A stretch of DNA of 21,679 bases from JBDRLU01 sp043812795 (GTDB taxonomy: Bacteria > Chloroflexota > Dehalococcoidia > Dehalococcoidales > UBA2162): positions 1 to 21,679 of the forward strand of contig JBDRLU010000014.1 of assembly GCA_043812795.1 (NCBI GenBank), written 5' to 3'. A program made the translations under genes and the position numbers. This document shows positions 1-7,052 of this stretch, one piece after another. The notes beneath the pieces are model-generated. The model had not been told where the DNA came from and did not search any database. It saw only the letters and a program-made list of their open reading frames with translations. The stretch's first letter is position 1. The number at the start of each line of letters is the position of its first letter.

Positions 1-1
1 A

Positions 2-1162
2 GGGTTTGTCCGTATCGATGAGAGCGATATGATTGCCATGCCGGACCCGACTACCTTTCAGCTCCTTCCGTGGCGACCGAAAGAACATGCATCCGTAGGC
101 CGGATGTTTTGCGATATCTTGACACCCAAAAATGGCGAGCCCTTCGAAGGCGACCCGCGGTACGTTCTCAAGAAGAACCTGAAAAAAGCCGCGGACATGG
201 GCTATATTTACTATGTTGGCCCGGAGCTGGAATACTTTTATTTCAAGGATAGCAAAGGGACTGAACCGCTGGATGTCGGTGGCTATTTTGACATGGACCC
301 CCACGATGCCGCCACTGACCTGCGACGGGAGACGGTGATGGCGTTACAGGAGATGGGTATCATTATGGATAAATCCCATCATGAAGTCGCTCCCAGCCAG
401 CATGAAATAGATATGCAATATAGCGATGCCCTGACCATGGCTGATAACGTGATGACCTATCGGCTGGTGGTTAAGGAAATAGCCCTGAAGAACGGAGTCT
501 ATGCCACATTTATGCCTAAACCGGTCTATGGCATCAACGGAAGTGGCATGCATGTCCACCAGTCATTATTTAAGGGTAGCACCAATGCCTTCTTTGACAA
601 AAACGGCAAATATTACCTTTCCAAAACCGCACTGAGTTTTCTGGCCGGACTACTGAAATATGCCCCCGAAATTACTTCAGTAACCAGCCAGTGGGTCAAT
701 TCCTACAAGCGGCTGGTGCCCGGTTGGGAAGCGCCGGTTTACGTTTCCTGGGCCAACCGCAACCGCTCCGATTTGATTAGGGTGCCGGACTATAAGCCCG
801 GTAAGGAAAAAGAGACACGGTTTGAGCTTCGCTCCCCTGACCCGGCTTGTAACCCCTATCTTTGCTTCAGCGTGATGCTGGCCGCCGGACTGGCCGGAGT
901 TGAGGAGGGACTGGAAGCACCGCCCCCGGTGGAAGAGAACGTTTATCATATGCCCGTGGCCGAAAGAGAGAAACGAGGCATCGGCCAACTGCCGGGTAGC
1001 CTGTTGGAGGCAATCCAGCTTACGGAAAAGAGCAAAGTAGTGCGAGAAGCCTTGGGCGACCATGTTTTTAAGGCCTTCATCGAAAACAAGAAAATAGAGT
1101 GGGATAATTATCGCGTCCGTGTTACCGATTATGAACTTAGCCGGTACCTGCCAGTTCTATAA
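2..1162 (+). CDS. glnA: Glutamine synthetase, type I-alpha (5' end missing)
   Basis: ATP-dependent ligation of ammonia to glutamate, the main nitrogen-assimilation step; a cytoplasmic dodecamer in this family. The frame is open to the window edge and reads GFVRIDESDMIAMPDP before the first internal ATG at position 29, so that ATG is not the start; about 60 N-terminal residues (beta-grasp domain) lie outside. Visible catalytic motifs, in order: GPELEYF (metal-binding E-x-E), EVAPSQHEID, NGSGMHVHQS (ATP/metal His), NSYKRLVPGWEAP, RNRSD and RFELRSPDPACNPYL. The C-terminal segment ENVYHMPVAERE...GIGQLP resembles the Bacillus-type I-alpha form, without the roughly 25-residue insertion of the adenylylated I-beta enzymes, so control by adenylylation is unlikely. 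The gene ends in a strong terminator and is followed by nrpR, which suggests regulation by 2-oxoglutarate through NrpR. Confidence 0.95.
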   Translation, partial: GFVRIDESDMIAMPDPTTFQLLPWRPKEHASVGRMFCDILTPKNGEPFEGDPRYVLKKNLKKAADMGYIYYVGPELEYFYFKDSKGTEPLDVGGYFDMDPHDAATDLRRETVMALQEMGIIMDKSHHEVAPSQHEIDMQYSDALTMADNVMTYRLVVKEIALKNGVYATFMPKPVYGINGSGMHVHQSLFKGSTNAFFDKNGKYYLSKTALSFLAGLLKYAPEITSVTSQWVNSYKRLVPGWEAPVYVSWANRNRSDLIRVPDYKPGKEKETRFELRSPDPACNPYLCFSVMLAAGLAGVEEGLEAPPPVEENVYHMPVAEREKRGIGQLPGSLLEAIQLTEKSKVVREALGDHVFKAFIENKKIEWDNYRVRVTDYELSRYLPVL

Positions 1163-1225
1163 AGGAATTCAGGAGGATATGAGAGCACGTTAAATAGTTC
1201 AAGAGACGGGCTTAAATTTTCGGAG

Positions 1226-1269
1226 ATAAATAGAGGGGGCTTAAAGCCCCCTCTATTTATCTTTATTTA
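1226..1269 (+). terminator. Rho-independent terminator after glnA
   Basis: A perfect 16-bp inverted repeat (1226-1241 with 1245-1260, core GAGGGGGCT/AGCCCCCTC) with a 3-nt loop, followed by the T-rich CTTTATTTA. It separates glnA from nrpR. The A-rich 5' flank could let it work on the other strand too, but no minus-strand gene reads into it. Confidence 0.92.
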
Positions 1270-1291
1270 ACCATGGGCGAGTGTTATATAG

Positions 1292-1320
1292 TTCAGGTTT
1301 ATTGATCGGGGTGCTATAAT
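1292..1320 (+). promoter_or_regulatory. Extended -10 promoter for nrpR
   Basis: TGCTATAAT at 1312-1320 is a perfect extended -10 (TGnTATAAT). A weak -35-like TTCAGG lies at 1292-1297 with a 17-bp spacer. Transcription would start near 1327, which is downstream of the ATG at 1319, so it argues for the nrpR start at 1358. No GGAA-N6-TTCC (the methanogen NrpR operator) was seen nearby. Confidence 0.6.
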
Positions 1321-1357
1321 GGCTATAATTTACGAAAAGCAATCAGGTAGATTACTT

Positions 1358-2353
1358 ATGGTACAAAGCACTGGTTCTGACGCCGAAAGAAAAATGGTGG
1401 CTATCCTGGGGGTATTGAGTGAATCTTCCGAGCCACTGGGGTCAATCACGATAGCCAGGGAACTCGAACGCTACGGCATTTTTTTAAGCGAGAGGGCCGT
1501 CCGCTACCATCTGAGGATAGCCGATGAGAGGGGCTTTACCCGTAGTATTGGCCGTGACGGCCGGATGCTGACGCCGCGAGGACTCGAGGAATTGAAGATG
1601 GCACTAGCCCCGGAACAGGTTGGTTTCATATTGGAAAAACTCGAGCTCCTGGCTTTCCAGACTACCTTTGATGTACAGAAGCGGATTGGCCTGGTGCCGA
1701 TAAATACTTCACTGATTAACAAAGACAGGTTTAAGGACGCCGTCTCGGTAATGAGTGAAATTTTCAAGGCTGGACTTTGCGTTAGCGACCTGGTAGCTAC
1801 CGCTCCCGAAGGGGAAAAGCTTGGCTCAGTAGTCGTGCCGAGCGGCAAAGTCGGCATAGCTACGGTTTGTAGTGTTCTCATCAATGGAGTCCTTCTGAAG
1901 GCAGGCATCCCGGTAAACTCCAGATTTGGCGGCGTACTTGAAGTCAAGGAGGCTAAGCCGCGGCGCTTTGTTGCTATCATTAATTATGCCGGTACATCTA
2001 TTGACCCATCGGAGCAATATGTTCGTGCCCGGATGACGGCTGTCCGCGATACGGCCCGGACGGGGAATGGTAAGATACTGGCCAATTTCCGTGGAATACC
2101 GGCTCCGGCCCGAATGATGGTGGAAGATAATATTGCCAAGCTTAGAGAAGCCGGTATCGGTGGCGTTTATGCCGTGGGCAATACCAGCGAGCCGATTTGC
2201 CAGGTATCGATTAGCTTGAATCGAGTGGGCATAATACTCTTGGGTGGGCTTAATCCGATGGCGGGGGTGGTCGAGGCGGGGATTGAAGTGGAGAACATCG
2301 GTGAAAGCGGCCTGGTTGATTACCAGCAGCTGACCAGTTTCGAGCAACTCTAA
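1358..2353 (+). CDS. nrpR: NrpR-family transcriptional regulator (wHTH + one DUF128/NRD domain)
   Basis: Likely a 2-oxoglutarate-responsive repressor of nitrogen-assimilation genes; that role is established for archaeal NrpR and inferred here. Residues ~8-75 from this start form a winged helix of the ribonuclease R/NrpR type (SERAVRYHLRIADERGFT, then GRDGRMLTPRGLEEL). The remaining ~240 residues are one NrpR regulatory domain (DUF128), recognised from GLVPINTSLI, GSVVVPSGKVGIATVCS, INGVLLKAGIPVNSRFGG and VGIILLGGLNPMAGVVEAGI. The Methanococcus protein carries two such domains; this one carries one, so it presumably works as an oligomer. An upstream in-frame ATG at 1319 would add 13 residues, but it overlaps a perfect -10 element. 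ATG 1358 has AGGTAG 7 nt upstream and fits the usual family N-terminus. Its place directly after glnA supports a nitrogen role. Confidence 0.85.
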   Translation: MVQSTGSDAERKMVAILGVLSESSEPLGSITIARELERYGIFLSERAVRYHLRIADERGFTRSIGRDGRMLTPRGLEELKMALAPEQVGFILEKLELLAFQTTFDVQKRIGLVPINTSLINKDRFKDAVSVMSEIFKAGLCVSDLVATAPEGEKLGSVVVPSGKVGIATVCSVLINGVLLKAGIPVNSRFGGVLEVKEAKPRRFVAIINYAGTSIDPSEQYVRARMTAVRDTARTGNGKILANFRGIPAPARMMVEDNIAKLREAGIGGVYAVGNTSEPICQVSISLNRVGIILLGGLNPMAGVVEAGIEVENIGESGLVDYQQLTSFEQL

Positions 2354-2391
2354 CTCGGCTCCACGCGGACTAGCAGGAAATGTTATTGACT

Positions 2392-2413
2392 GTCAGCGGT
2401 AGCTGACCGGAGG
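2392..2413 (+). promoter_or_regulatory. Small hairpin abutting the SD of the MFS gene
   Basis: GTCAGC (2392-2397), loop GGTA, GCTGAC (2402-2407) is a perfect 6-bp hairpin ending one base before the Shine-Dalgarno GGAGG (2409-2413). A TTGACT box lies at 2386-2391, but I see no matching -10. It could be a small operator or a translational element; chance is not excluded. Confidence 0.35.
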
Positions 2414-2419
2414 CGATTT

Positions 2420-3673
2420 TTGCAGAAGAATGAAAGCCGGTTTTCCTACGGCTATATTATCGTCATTTGCTTCTTTCTCACCCTTTTTCTGATGCATGGC
2501 GCCCACATTACTTTCGGTGTTTTCTTTAGCCCCATTCAAAACGAACTGGGGTGGAACAAGACAGTAGTTTCGGGAGCCGTTTCACTGGGCTCAATATTAG
2601 GCGGGCTGTTTATGATTATCGCCGGTCGTTTGACCGACAGGTTTGGCCCGAGGCTAATAATGACCGTATCCGGTGTCACCTTAGGTCTTGGTTTCTTTCT
2701 GATGTCCCGGGTGACCTCTCTCTGGCAATTATATTTAGCCTGGGGAGTGATAATCGCCATCGGTATCAGTAGTGGCGACGTTACTTCTCTGGGTACGACC
2801 GCCCGGTGGTTCGTTCATCGTAGAGGATTGATGAGCGGTGTGGTCAAAGTCGGCACTGGCTTGGGCATACTGGCGATGCCGCTGATTTCCGGCTGGCTTA
2901 TTTCCAGCTACGGCTGGCGTAATGCTTATATTGTCCTCGGTGTAGCTTGTCTCGCCATTATTACATCGATTGCTCAGTTGTTAAAGCGGGACCCCGGTGT
3001 GAAAATATCCAGACTTCATGATGCCACTCAAGAGCCTGCGGGAAGCCAGGGAAAAGAAACAAGCGGTGATACTGGCTTTTCCCTTCGGGTGGCAGTCAGT
3101 ACCAGGCAGTTCTGGACAGTTGTTGTGATGTTCTTTCTCTTTAATTATTGTGCCGGTACTCTTATTACCCACATAACTCCGCATGGTTTGTCAATCGGTC
3201 TTTCCACTACCAGCGCGGCCAGTTTGCTGTCAGCCATCGGGGGCGCGAGTATAGTCGGACGGTTGGTAATGGGTGGTACCAGTGACCGTACCGGTGTGCG
3301 GCGGGGCGTCGTTTATTGCTTTCTCATTTTTCTGATAGCCCTTGTGTGGCTACAATTTGCGAAAACGTTATGGCCGTTATATCTGTTCACCGCTGTTTAC
3401 GGTTTTGCTCACGGTGGCATTGTAGCGTTAATCTCTCCGCTCATTGCCGAGCTATTCGGCACGAGGGTGCACGGTGCTATCTTTGGTGTTGTTCTTTTCT
3501 TCGGCATGCTCGGCAATGCCATCGGGGTGACTATTGCCGGACGTATTTTCGATATAACCTCCAGCTATCAAATGGCCTTCCTAATCATGGCACTGGCGAG
3601 CTTTGCCGGGTTTGTGCTTTCGATAATACTAAAGCCAACCCGTTTAACTCAAGGTACAGGGAAAAACGGCTGA
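2420..3673 (+). CDS. MFS transporter, monocarboxylate/oxalate-formate-antiporter-like
   Basis: Predicted inner-membrane secondary carrier, probably for a small organic acid; the substrate is not deducible. The 417 residues give about 12 hydrophobic segments, with a hydrophilic central loop near residues 190-225 (KRDPGVKISRLHDATQEP). The opening YGYIIVICFFLTLF, then FGVFFSPIQNELGW, GRLTDRFGPR (MFS motif A) and the STTARWF-like stretch TTARWFVHRRG are typical of the OFA/MCT branch. The start is TTG at 2420, set by GGAGG (2409-2413) with a 6-nt spacer; no in-frame ATG is nearby. The stop is 15 nt before the flavoprotein gene, so the two are surely cotranscribed and the carrier probably supplies or exports that enzyme's substrate or product. 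Confidence 0.88.
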   Translation: MQKNESRFSYGYIIVICFFLTLFLMHGAHITFGVFFSPIQNELGWNKTVVSGAVSLGSILGGLFMIIAGRLTDRFGPRLIMTVSGVTLGLGFFLMSRVTSLWQLYLAWGVIIAIGISSGDVTSLGTTARWFVHRRGLMSGVVKVGTGLGILAMPLISGWLISSYGWRNAYIVLGVACLAIITSIAQLLKRDPGVKISRLHDATQEPAGSQGKETSGDTGFSLRVAVSTRQFWTVVVMFFLFNYCAGTLITHITPHGLSIGLSTTSAASLLSAIGGASIVGRLVMGGTSDRTGVRRGVVYCFLIFLIALVWLQFAKTLWPLYLFTAVYGFAHGGIVALISPLIAELFGTRVHGAIFGVVLFFGMLGNAIGVTIAGRIFDITSSYQMAFLIMALASFAGFVLSIILKPTRLTQGTGKNG

Positions 3674-3688
3674 ACAGAGGAGGATAAG

Positions 3689-5206
3689 ATGAGGTCTGTA
3701 CAGAAAAAGTCCTGGTTACCGGGAAAATGGGATGACGAAGGGGATGTGGTTATTGTCGGCTATGGTGGGGCCGGTGCCTGTGCTGCCATTGCCAGCCATG
3801 ATGCCGGCGCCAAGGTTATCGTGCTCGAAAAAGCGCCGGTTGGCGGCGGTAATACCTGCACTTCCGGAGGCGGCTGTGCTGTTCCCAGCAGCGTGGCTAA
3901 GGGGATTGCCTATTACCGCTCGTTAACTAACGGGATGCTGGACGAGAAATTCATCCGTGTTCTAGCTAAGGCAATGCACGATGTACCTCGCTGGATGGAA
4001 GGGCTGGGAGCGAAAGTCGAATATTTCCCAGGCGAATCGCTCTATCCCATGCTGCCGGGAAGTGATGGTTTTCGTCAATTTATGCGTCTGGCACGTACTC
4101 CTCGACAAATAAAAGAAGGGCTATGGTGGACTTATGGCAATCACCTGTTTGCCTTCTTCGATAGCCAGGTAAAGAAAAGAAAAGTTAAAGTTTTGTTCAA
4201 GACGGCCGTAAAAGGGTTGGTGCAGGACCCGGTGACGAAAGAAGTACTGGGTGTCAAAGCATCGGTCTCAGGCAGACAAATCTGCATTAAAGCTAAAAAG
4301 GGCGTTATTTTAGCCTGCGGGGGCTTCGAAAACAATAAAGAAATGCTGCATAACTTCCTCCCTCATGTCACGGAATTACCTATTTATCCCCTGGGAACTC
4401 CTTACAATACCGGCGATGGCGTGTTGATGGCCGCCGAAGCCGGAGCGAAACTTTGGCACATGGTTGACCTGGAGTTTGGTACCTTTGCCCCTAAGATACC
4501 GAGCGAGAAGTTCGGCGTCGGCTTCCGGTTGTTGCGCCAGCTACCGGTGGGTAGCCCGGCCATCTATGTCAATAAATACGGGCAGAGGTTCATGAATGAG
4601 TCGATGACGCTCAGCCATCGTAAAGAATTGTTCGAAGTGCAACAATTCGACCAGGAATGTGCTGAATACCCCAATATCCCATTTTTCATGGTTTTCGATG
4701 AGGCTTGCCGCAAGAAAGGGCCTATCGTCGAGACGCGTTACGGCTGGTGGGCCGTCCAAAAGCTATATCAATGGAGTGAGGACAATAGCACCGAGGTCAA
4801 GGCAGGCTGGATACTAAAAGCTAACACAATCGAAGCGCTGGCGAAAAAAATCAAAGTTTCCCCCGAGGCGCTGGTCGAAACCGTTGACAAGTACAATAAA
4901 TGCTGTGTCCGTGGCAAAGATGGTGATTTTGGCCGGAATAAGGAATGGCTATCGCCTATTAAAACTCCGCCATATTACGCTACCGAGCTTTGCGAGCCTA
5001 TTATCAATACTCAAGGCGGCCCGAAACATAATGCGCAGGCTCAGGTACTCGACCGGAATGATAAGCCTATTCCCAGGCTGTACGCCGCAGGAGAGCTGGG
5101 TTCGGTGTTCTTCCCGCTCTATCAGACCTGCTCCAATCTACCGGAGGCCTTCGCCTTTGGCAAGATTGCCGGCGAGCAGGCGACCGCTCTGAAGCCCTGG
5201 AAATAA
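3689..5206 (+). CDS. FAD-dependent oxidoreductase, fumarate reductase/KstD-like flavoprotein
   Basis: Soluble flavoprotein of the FAD_binding_2 superfamily (fumarate reductase flavoprotein, urocanate reductase, 3-ketosteroid dehydrogenase). FAD site: VVIVGYGGAGACAAIASHDAG then VLEKAP (residues ~18-45), with GGNTCTSGGG after it. GQRFMNES and the C-terminal RLYAAGELGSV...FAFGKIAGEQA are further family signatures. There is no signal peptide, no haem-binding motif and no covalent-FMN domain, so it is probably cytoplasmic and needs a separate electron partner. The fumarate-binding His-Pro-Thr of true fumarate reductases is not apparent, so the substrate is open. One oddity is LYQTCSNLP near the C-terminus, where its paralogue at 5451-6929 has LYQGGGNLG. 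Start ATG 3689 has AGAGGAGG 5 nt upstream. Cotranscribed with the MFS carrier; terminator follows. Confidence 0.88.
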   Translation: MRSVQKKSWLPGKWDDEGDVVIVGYGGAGACAAIASHDAGAKVIVLEKAPVGGGNTCTSGGGCAVPSSVAKGIAYYRSLTNGMLDEKFIRVLAKAMHDVPRWMEGLGAKVEYFPGESLYPMLPGSDGFRQFMRLARTPRQIKEGLWWTYGNHLFAFFDSQVKKRKVKVLFKTAVKGLVQDPVTKEVLGVKASVSGRQICIKAKKGVILACGGFENNKEMLHNFLPHVTELPIYPLGTPYNTGDGVLMAAEAGAKLWHMVDLEFGTFAPKIPSEKFGVGFRLLRQLPVGSPAIYVNKYGQRFMNESMTLSHRKELFEVQQFDQECAEYPNIPFFMVFDEACRKKGPIVETRYGWWAVQKLYQWSEDNSTEVKAGWILKANTIEALAKKIKVSPEALVETVDKYNKCCVRGKDGDFGRNKEWLSPIKTPPYYATELCEPIINTQGGPKHNAQAQVLDRNDKPIPRLYAAGELGSVFFPLYQTCSNLPEAFAFGKIAGEQATALKPWK

Positions 5207-5314
5207 AGACTTGTCACCCGGTAGAATGTTCGCGGTGAGGAAGAATTGTTTAGGCTTCTTAAATTAGCTGAGGCCTGCTACCAGTTAATGCTATTCCGCA
5301 GGAGAGAGTTTATT

Positions 5315-5349
5315 GAGAGAGGGGCAACGCCCCTCTCTCTTGTTTTATT
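5315..5349 (+). terminator. Rho-independent terminator after the first flavoprotein gene
   Basis: GAGAGAGGGGC (5315-5325), loop AAC, GCCCCTCTCTC (5329-5339) is a perfect 11-bp stem followed by TTGTTTTATT. It closes the MFS-flavoprotein operon. On the other strand the stem is followed by AATAAACTC, so it is a poor terminator for the convergent gene. Confidence 0.88.
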
Positions 5350-5370
5350 CTCCTTTTCCTCCAGGAGAGG

Positions 5371-5396
5371 GGTTCACCCTGAAGGTTCACCCTGAA
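5371..5396. repeat. Two tandem copies of a 13-bp unit, GGTTCACCCTGAA
   Basis: Exact tandem copies occupy 5371-5383 and 5384-5396, between convergent genes. An 11-bp piece of the reverse complement (CTTCAGGGTGA) recurs at 10508-10518 in another intergenic stretch. This suggests a dispersed intergenic repeat rather than a site specific to this locus. The surrounding 5207-5450 gap holds no gene. Confidence 0.7.
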
Positions 5397-5423
5397 GGGG
5401 TCATGGGGTGAGGTATAAGGATT

Positions 5424-5450
5424 AAAGTTAAGAGCGTATTATTTAACTTT
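5424..5450 (-). terminator. Weak AT-rich hairpin after the minus-strand flavoprotein gene
   Basis: AAAGTTAA (5424-5431) and TTAACTTT (5443-5450) form an 8-bp stem with an 11-nt loop, immediately after the minus-strand stop codon (5451-5453). There is no G/C core and only a poor U tract, so termination here is tentative. Confidence 0.3.
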
Positions 5451-6929
5451 CTATTCCCATGACTTCTCGGCGGCCGCATTACGCCCCGAAATCCGACCGA
5501 AAGCAATACATTCGCCGAGGTTGCCGCCGCCCTGGTACAGGTAACTATAGATGGAGCCAAGTTCTCCGGCACTATATAAGCGCGGGATAGGGCTTCCGTC
5601 AGGGCGGACTATTTGCCCCCGAGCGTTACGCCGTGGCCCGCCTTGAGTATTCAGGAAAGTGGGGGATATCTCAATTGCGTAAAAAGGTGCGTCTTTTATC
5701 GGTACCAGCATTCTGGCCCGGCCGAATTCGCTATCTTTCCCGGCGGCACAGTCACTATTCCAGCGCTTGACGGTATCTTCCAGTGCTGCCGGGTCCAGCT
5801 TGACCAACTTTGCTAATTCGGCAAGAGTGTCTGCCTTTTTAATCCAGCCCTTGGCCAGTTCGGCACTGTTATCCTTACTCCACTGGTAAAGCTTGAGGAT
5901 TTGGTTCCAGCCATGGTAGAAATTGTTATCATAAAGGGGGCCGAGTGAAAACAAAGCATGGTCGAATATCATGAATAACGGGCACGGACTTGGCGACTGC
6001 ACCCATTGGCCGTTCATGATTACTTTACCATGGGTATTGCGTTGTTTTTCATTGACGAACCTCCGGCCATTGGCACCCACCAGAATCATGCCGCCGGGGA
6101 ATTCACGGGCATAATGCAATGGGATTATCTCCATTACGGCGGGGAACTCGGGGACTTTCAGATGGTAGAAGGGGCCGGCTGCATTGGTCATGTGCCAGAG
6201 GTCGGCCCCGACGGTCATCGCCATCTTGATGCCGTCGCCGGTATTATAGGGAGTGCCTAGGGGATAGCAGTAGGGCATTCTCAAGTAGTTGCGGACCATC
6301 TCCTGATTGGCTTCAAACCCACCACAGGTCAAGACTACAGCCTTATTCGCCTTTATATTAAACGGACGCTCTTGCCGCTCGGCCTTGATACCGATTATCT
6401 CTTTTGTGTTCGGATTTTGAATTAATTCCTTACCGGGCGTGGCGTAAAGGATTTCAATCCCTTTCTTCTCGGTGGCGGCCTTCAGTAAATTCCAGAAGCG
6501 CTCATAGCCCATCTCTTCATGGAGACGGTAGCCGTGGACGCAGTCGGCTCCGGGCAGCTCGGGGAACTCGGCTCTTTGAACACCGGAGAGCCCGCCTATT
6601 GGCTTACCGCCTAAACTTTCCACCCATTCGGTATTCTTCGCCATTGCTTCAGCCCAGGCGCGGACTACATCGTCAGGGATGGGGTAAGGCCCGCAGAGAG
6701 CTTTAAGATAAATAATAGCTCTATCAACCGGTGTCGGGGAAAACCAGGCCTGAGCCGCCACCCGGCTATTGCCTCCCTCCTCACCCCGGGGTGCTTTTTC
6801 CAGAATGAGTACCTTGGCCCCTGCCTCTTGCGCCGTTATGGCGGTGGCAACACCGGCCGCTCCATAGCCAACAACGACCACATCCGCTTCCTTGTCCCAT
6901 TTCGTCGGAACCCCAAGCTTTACTTCCAC
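5451..6929 (-). CDS. FAD-dependent oxidoreductase, paralogue of the 3689-5206 flavoprotein
   Basis: Same family as the flavoprotein at 3689-5206 and clearly a paralogue: both contain YPLGTPYNTGDG, LWHM, LYQWS-DNS, NTQGGP and IPRLY-AGELGS. FAD site: VVVVGYGAAGVATAITAQEAG then ILEKAPRGEEGGNSR (residues ~18-55). The C-terminal FAD contact is the canonical LYQGGGNLGECIAFGRISG. It is 492 residues with no signal peptide, probably a cytoplasmic reductase or dehydrogenase of an organic-acid or CoA-ester substrate; the exact reaction is unknown. The start is GTG at 6929, with AAGGAGG 7 nt upstream. The nearby ATG at 6934 is out of frame and opens only MPWK-stop. It is divergent from the acyl-CoA synthetase genes, which suggests shared control from the 6930-7052 region. 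Confidence 0.87.
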   Translation of the reverse strand: MEVKLGVPTKWDKEADVVVVGYGAAGVATAITAQEAGAKVLILEKAPRGEEGGNSRVAAQAWFSPTPVDRAIIYLKALCGPYPIPDDVVRAWAEAMAKNTEWVESLGGKPIGGLSGVQRAEFPELPGADCVHGYRLHEEMGYERFWNLLKAATEKKGIEILYATPGKELIQNPNTKEIIGIKAERQERPFNIKANKAVVLTCGGFEANQEMVRNYLRMPYCYPLGTPYNTGDGIKMAMTVGADLWHMTNAAGPFYHLKVPEFPAVMEIIPLHYAREFPGGMILVGANGRRFVNEKQRNTHGKVIMNGQWVQSPSPCPLFMIFDHALFSLGPLYDNNFYHGWNQILKLYQWSKDNSAELAKGWIKKADTLAELAKLVKLDPAALEDTVKRWNSDCAAGKDSEFGRARMLVPIKDAPFYAIEISPTFLNTQGGPRRNARGQIVRPDGSPIPRLYSAGELGSIYSYLYQGGGNLGECIAFGRISGRNAAAEKSWE

Positions 6930-6980
6930 GGCATTTCCTCCTTACTGATTTTACTCGAGCTTTATGCTAGCTCCTTTTTC

Positions 6981-7008
6981 TTTACCGACTTCAGTGATAT
7001 GATATTAT
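6981..7008 (+). promoter_or_regulatory. Candidate promoter for the acyl-CoA synthetase pair
   Basis: TTTACC (6981-6986), a 16-bp spacer and TATTAT (7003-7008), in the AT-rich 123-bp gap between divergent genes. The expected start near 7015 would give a leader of about 38 nt before the TTG at 7053. GAGCT/AGCTC arms at 6957-6961 and 6969-6973 form a 5-bp hairpin beside it. I found no convincing minus-strand -35/-10 pair. Confidence 0.45.
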
Positions 7009-7052
7009 ATTATTTATTTTCTGTGAATACCTTTGGTGAAGGGAGAGGGGAA

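Noticed and set aside
1179..1193. ATG with a perfect AGGAGG upstream (four-codon ORF MRAR-stop)
   Set aside because: The spacing from AGGAGG to ATG is only 2 nt and the frame stops at once; probably chance or a relic.
3689..5206. Assignment as true fumarate reductase or succinate dehydrogenase flavoprotein
   Set aside because: There is no fumarate-binding His-Pro-Thr motif, no haem domain, and no iron-sulfur or membrane-anchor genes beside it.
5371..5396. Tandem repeat as an attachment site or CRISPR remnant
   Set aside because: Only two adjacent 13-bp units with no spacers, no integrase or cas gene and no tRNA nearby.
6828..7052. In-frame 75-codon extension of acyl-CoA synthetase copy 1
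   Set aside because: It overlaps the start of the divergent flavoprotein gene, has no family similarity, and the paralogue starts at the equivalent of TTG 7053, which has a good SD.
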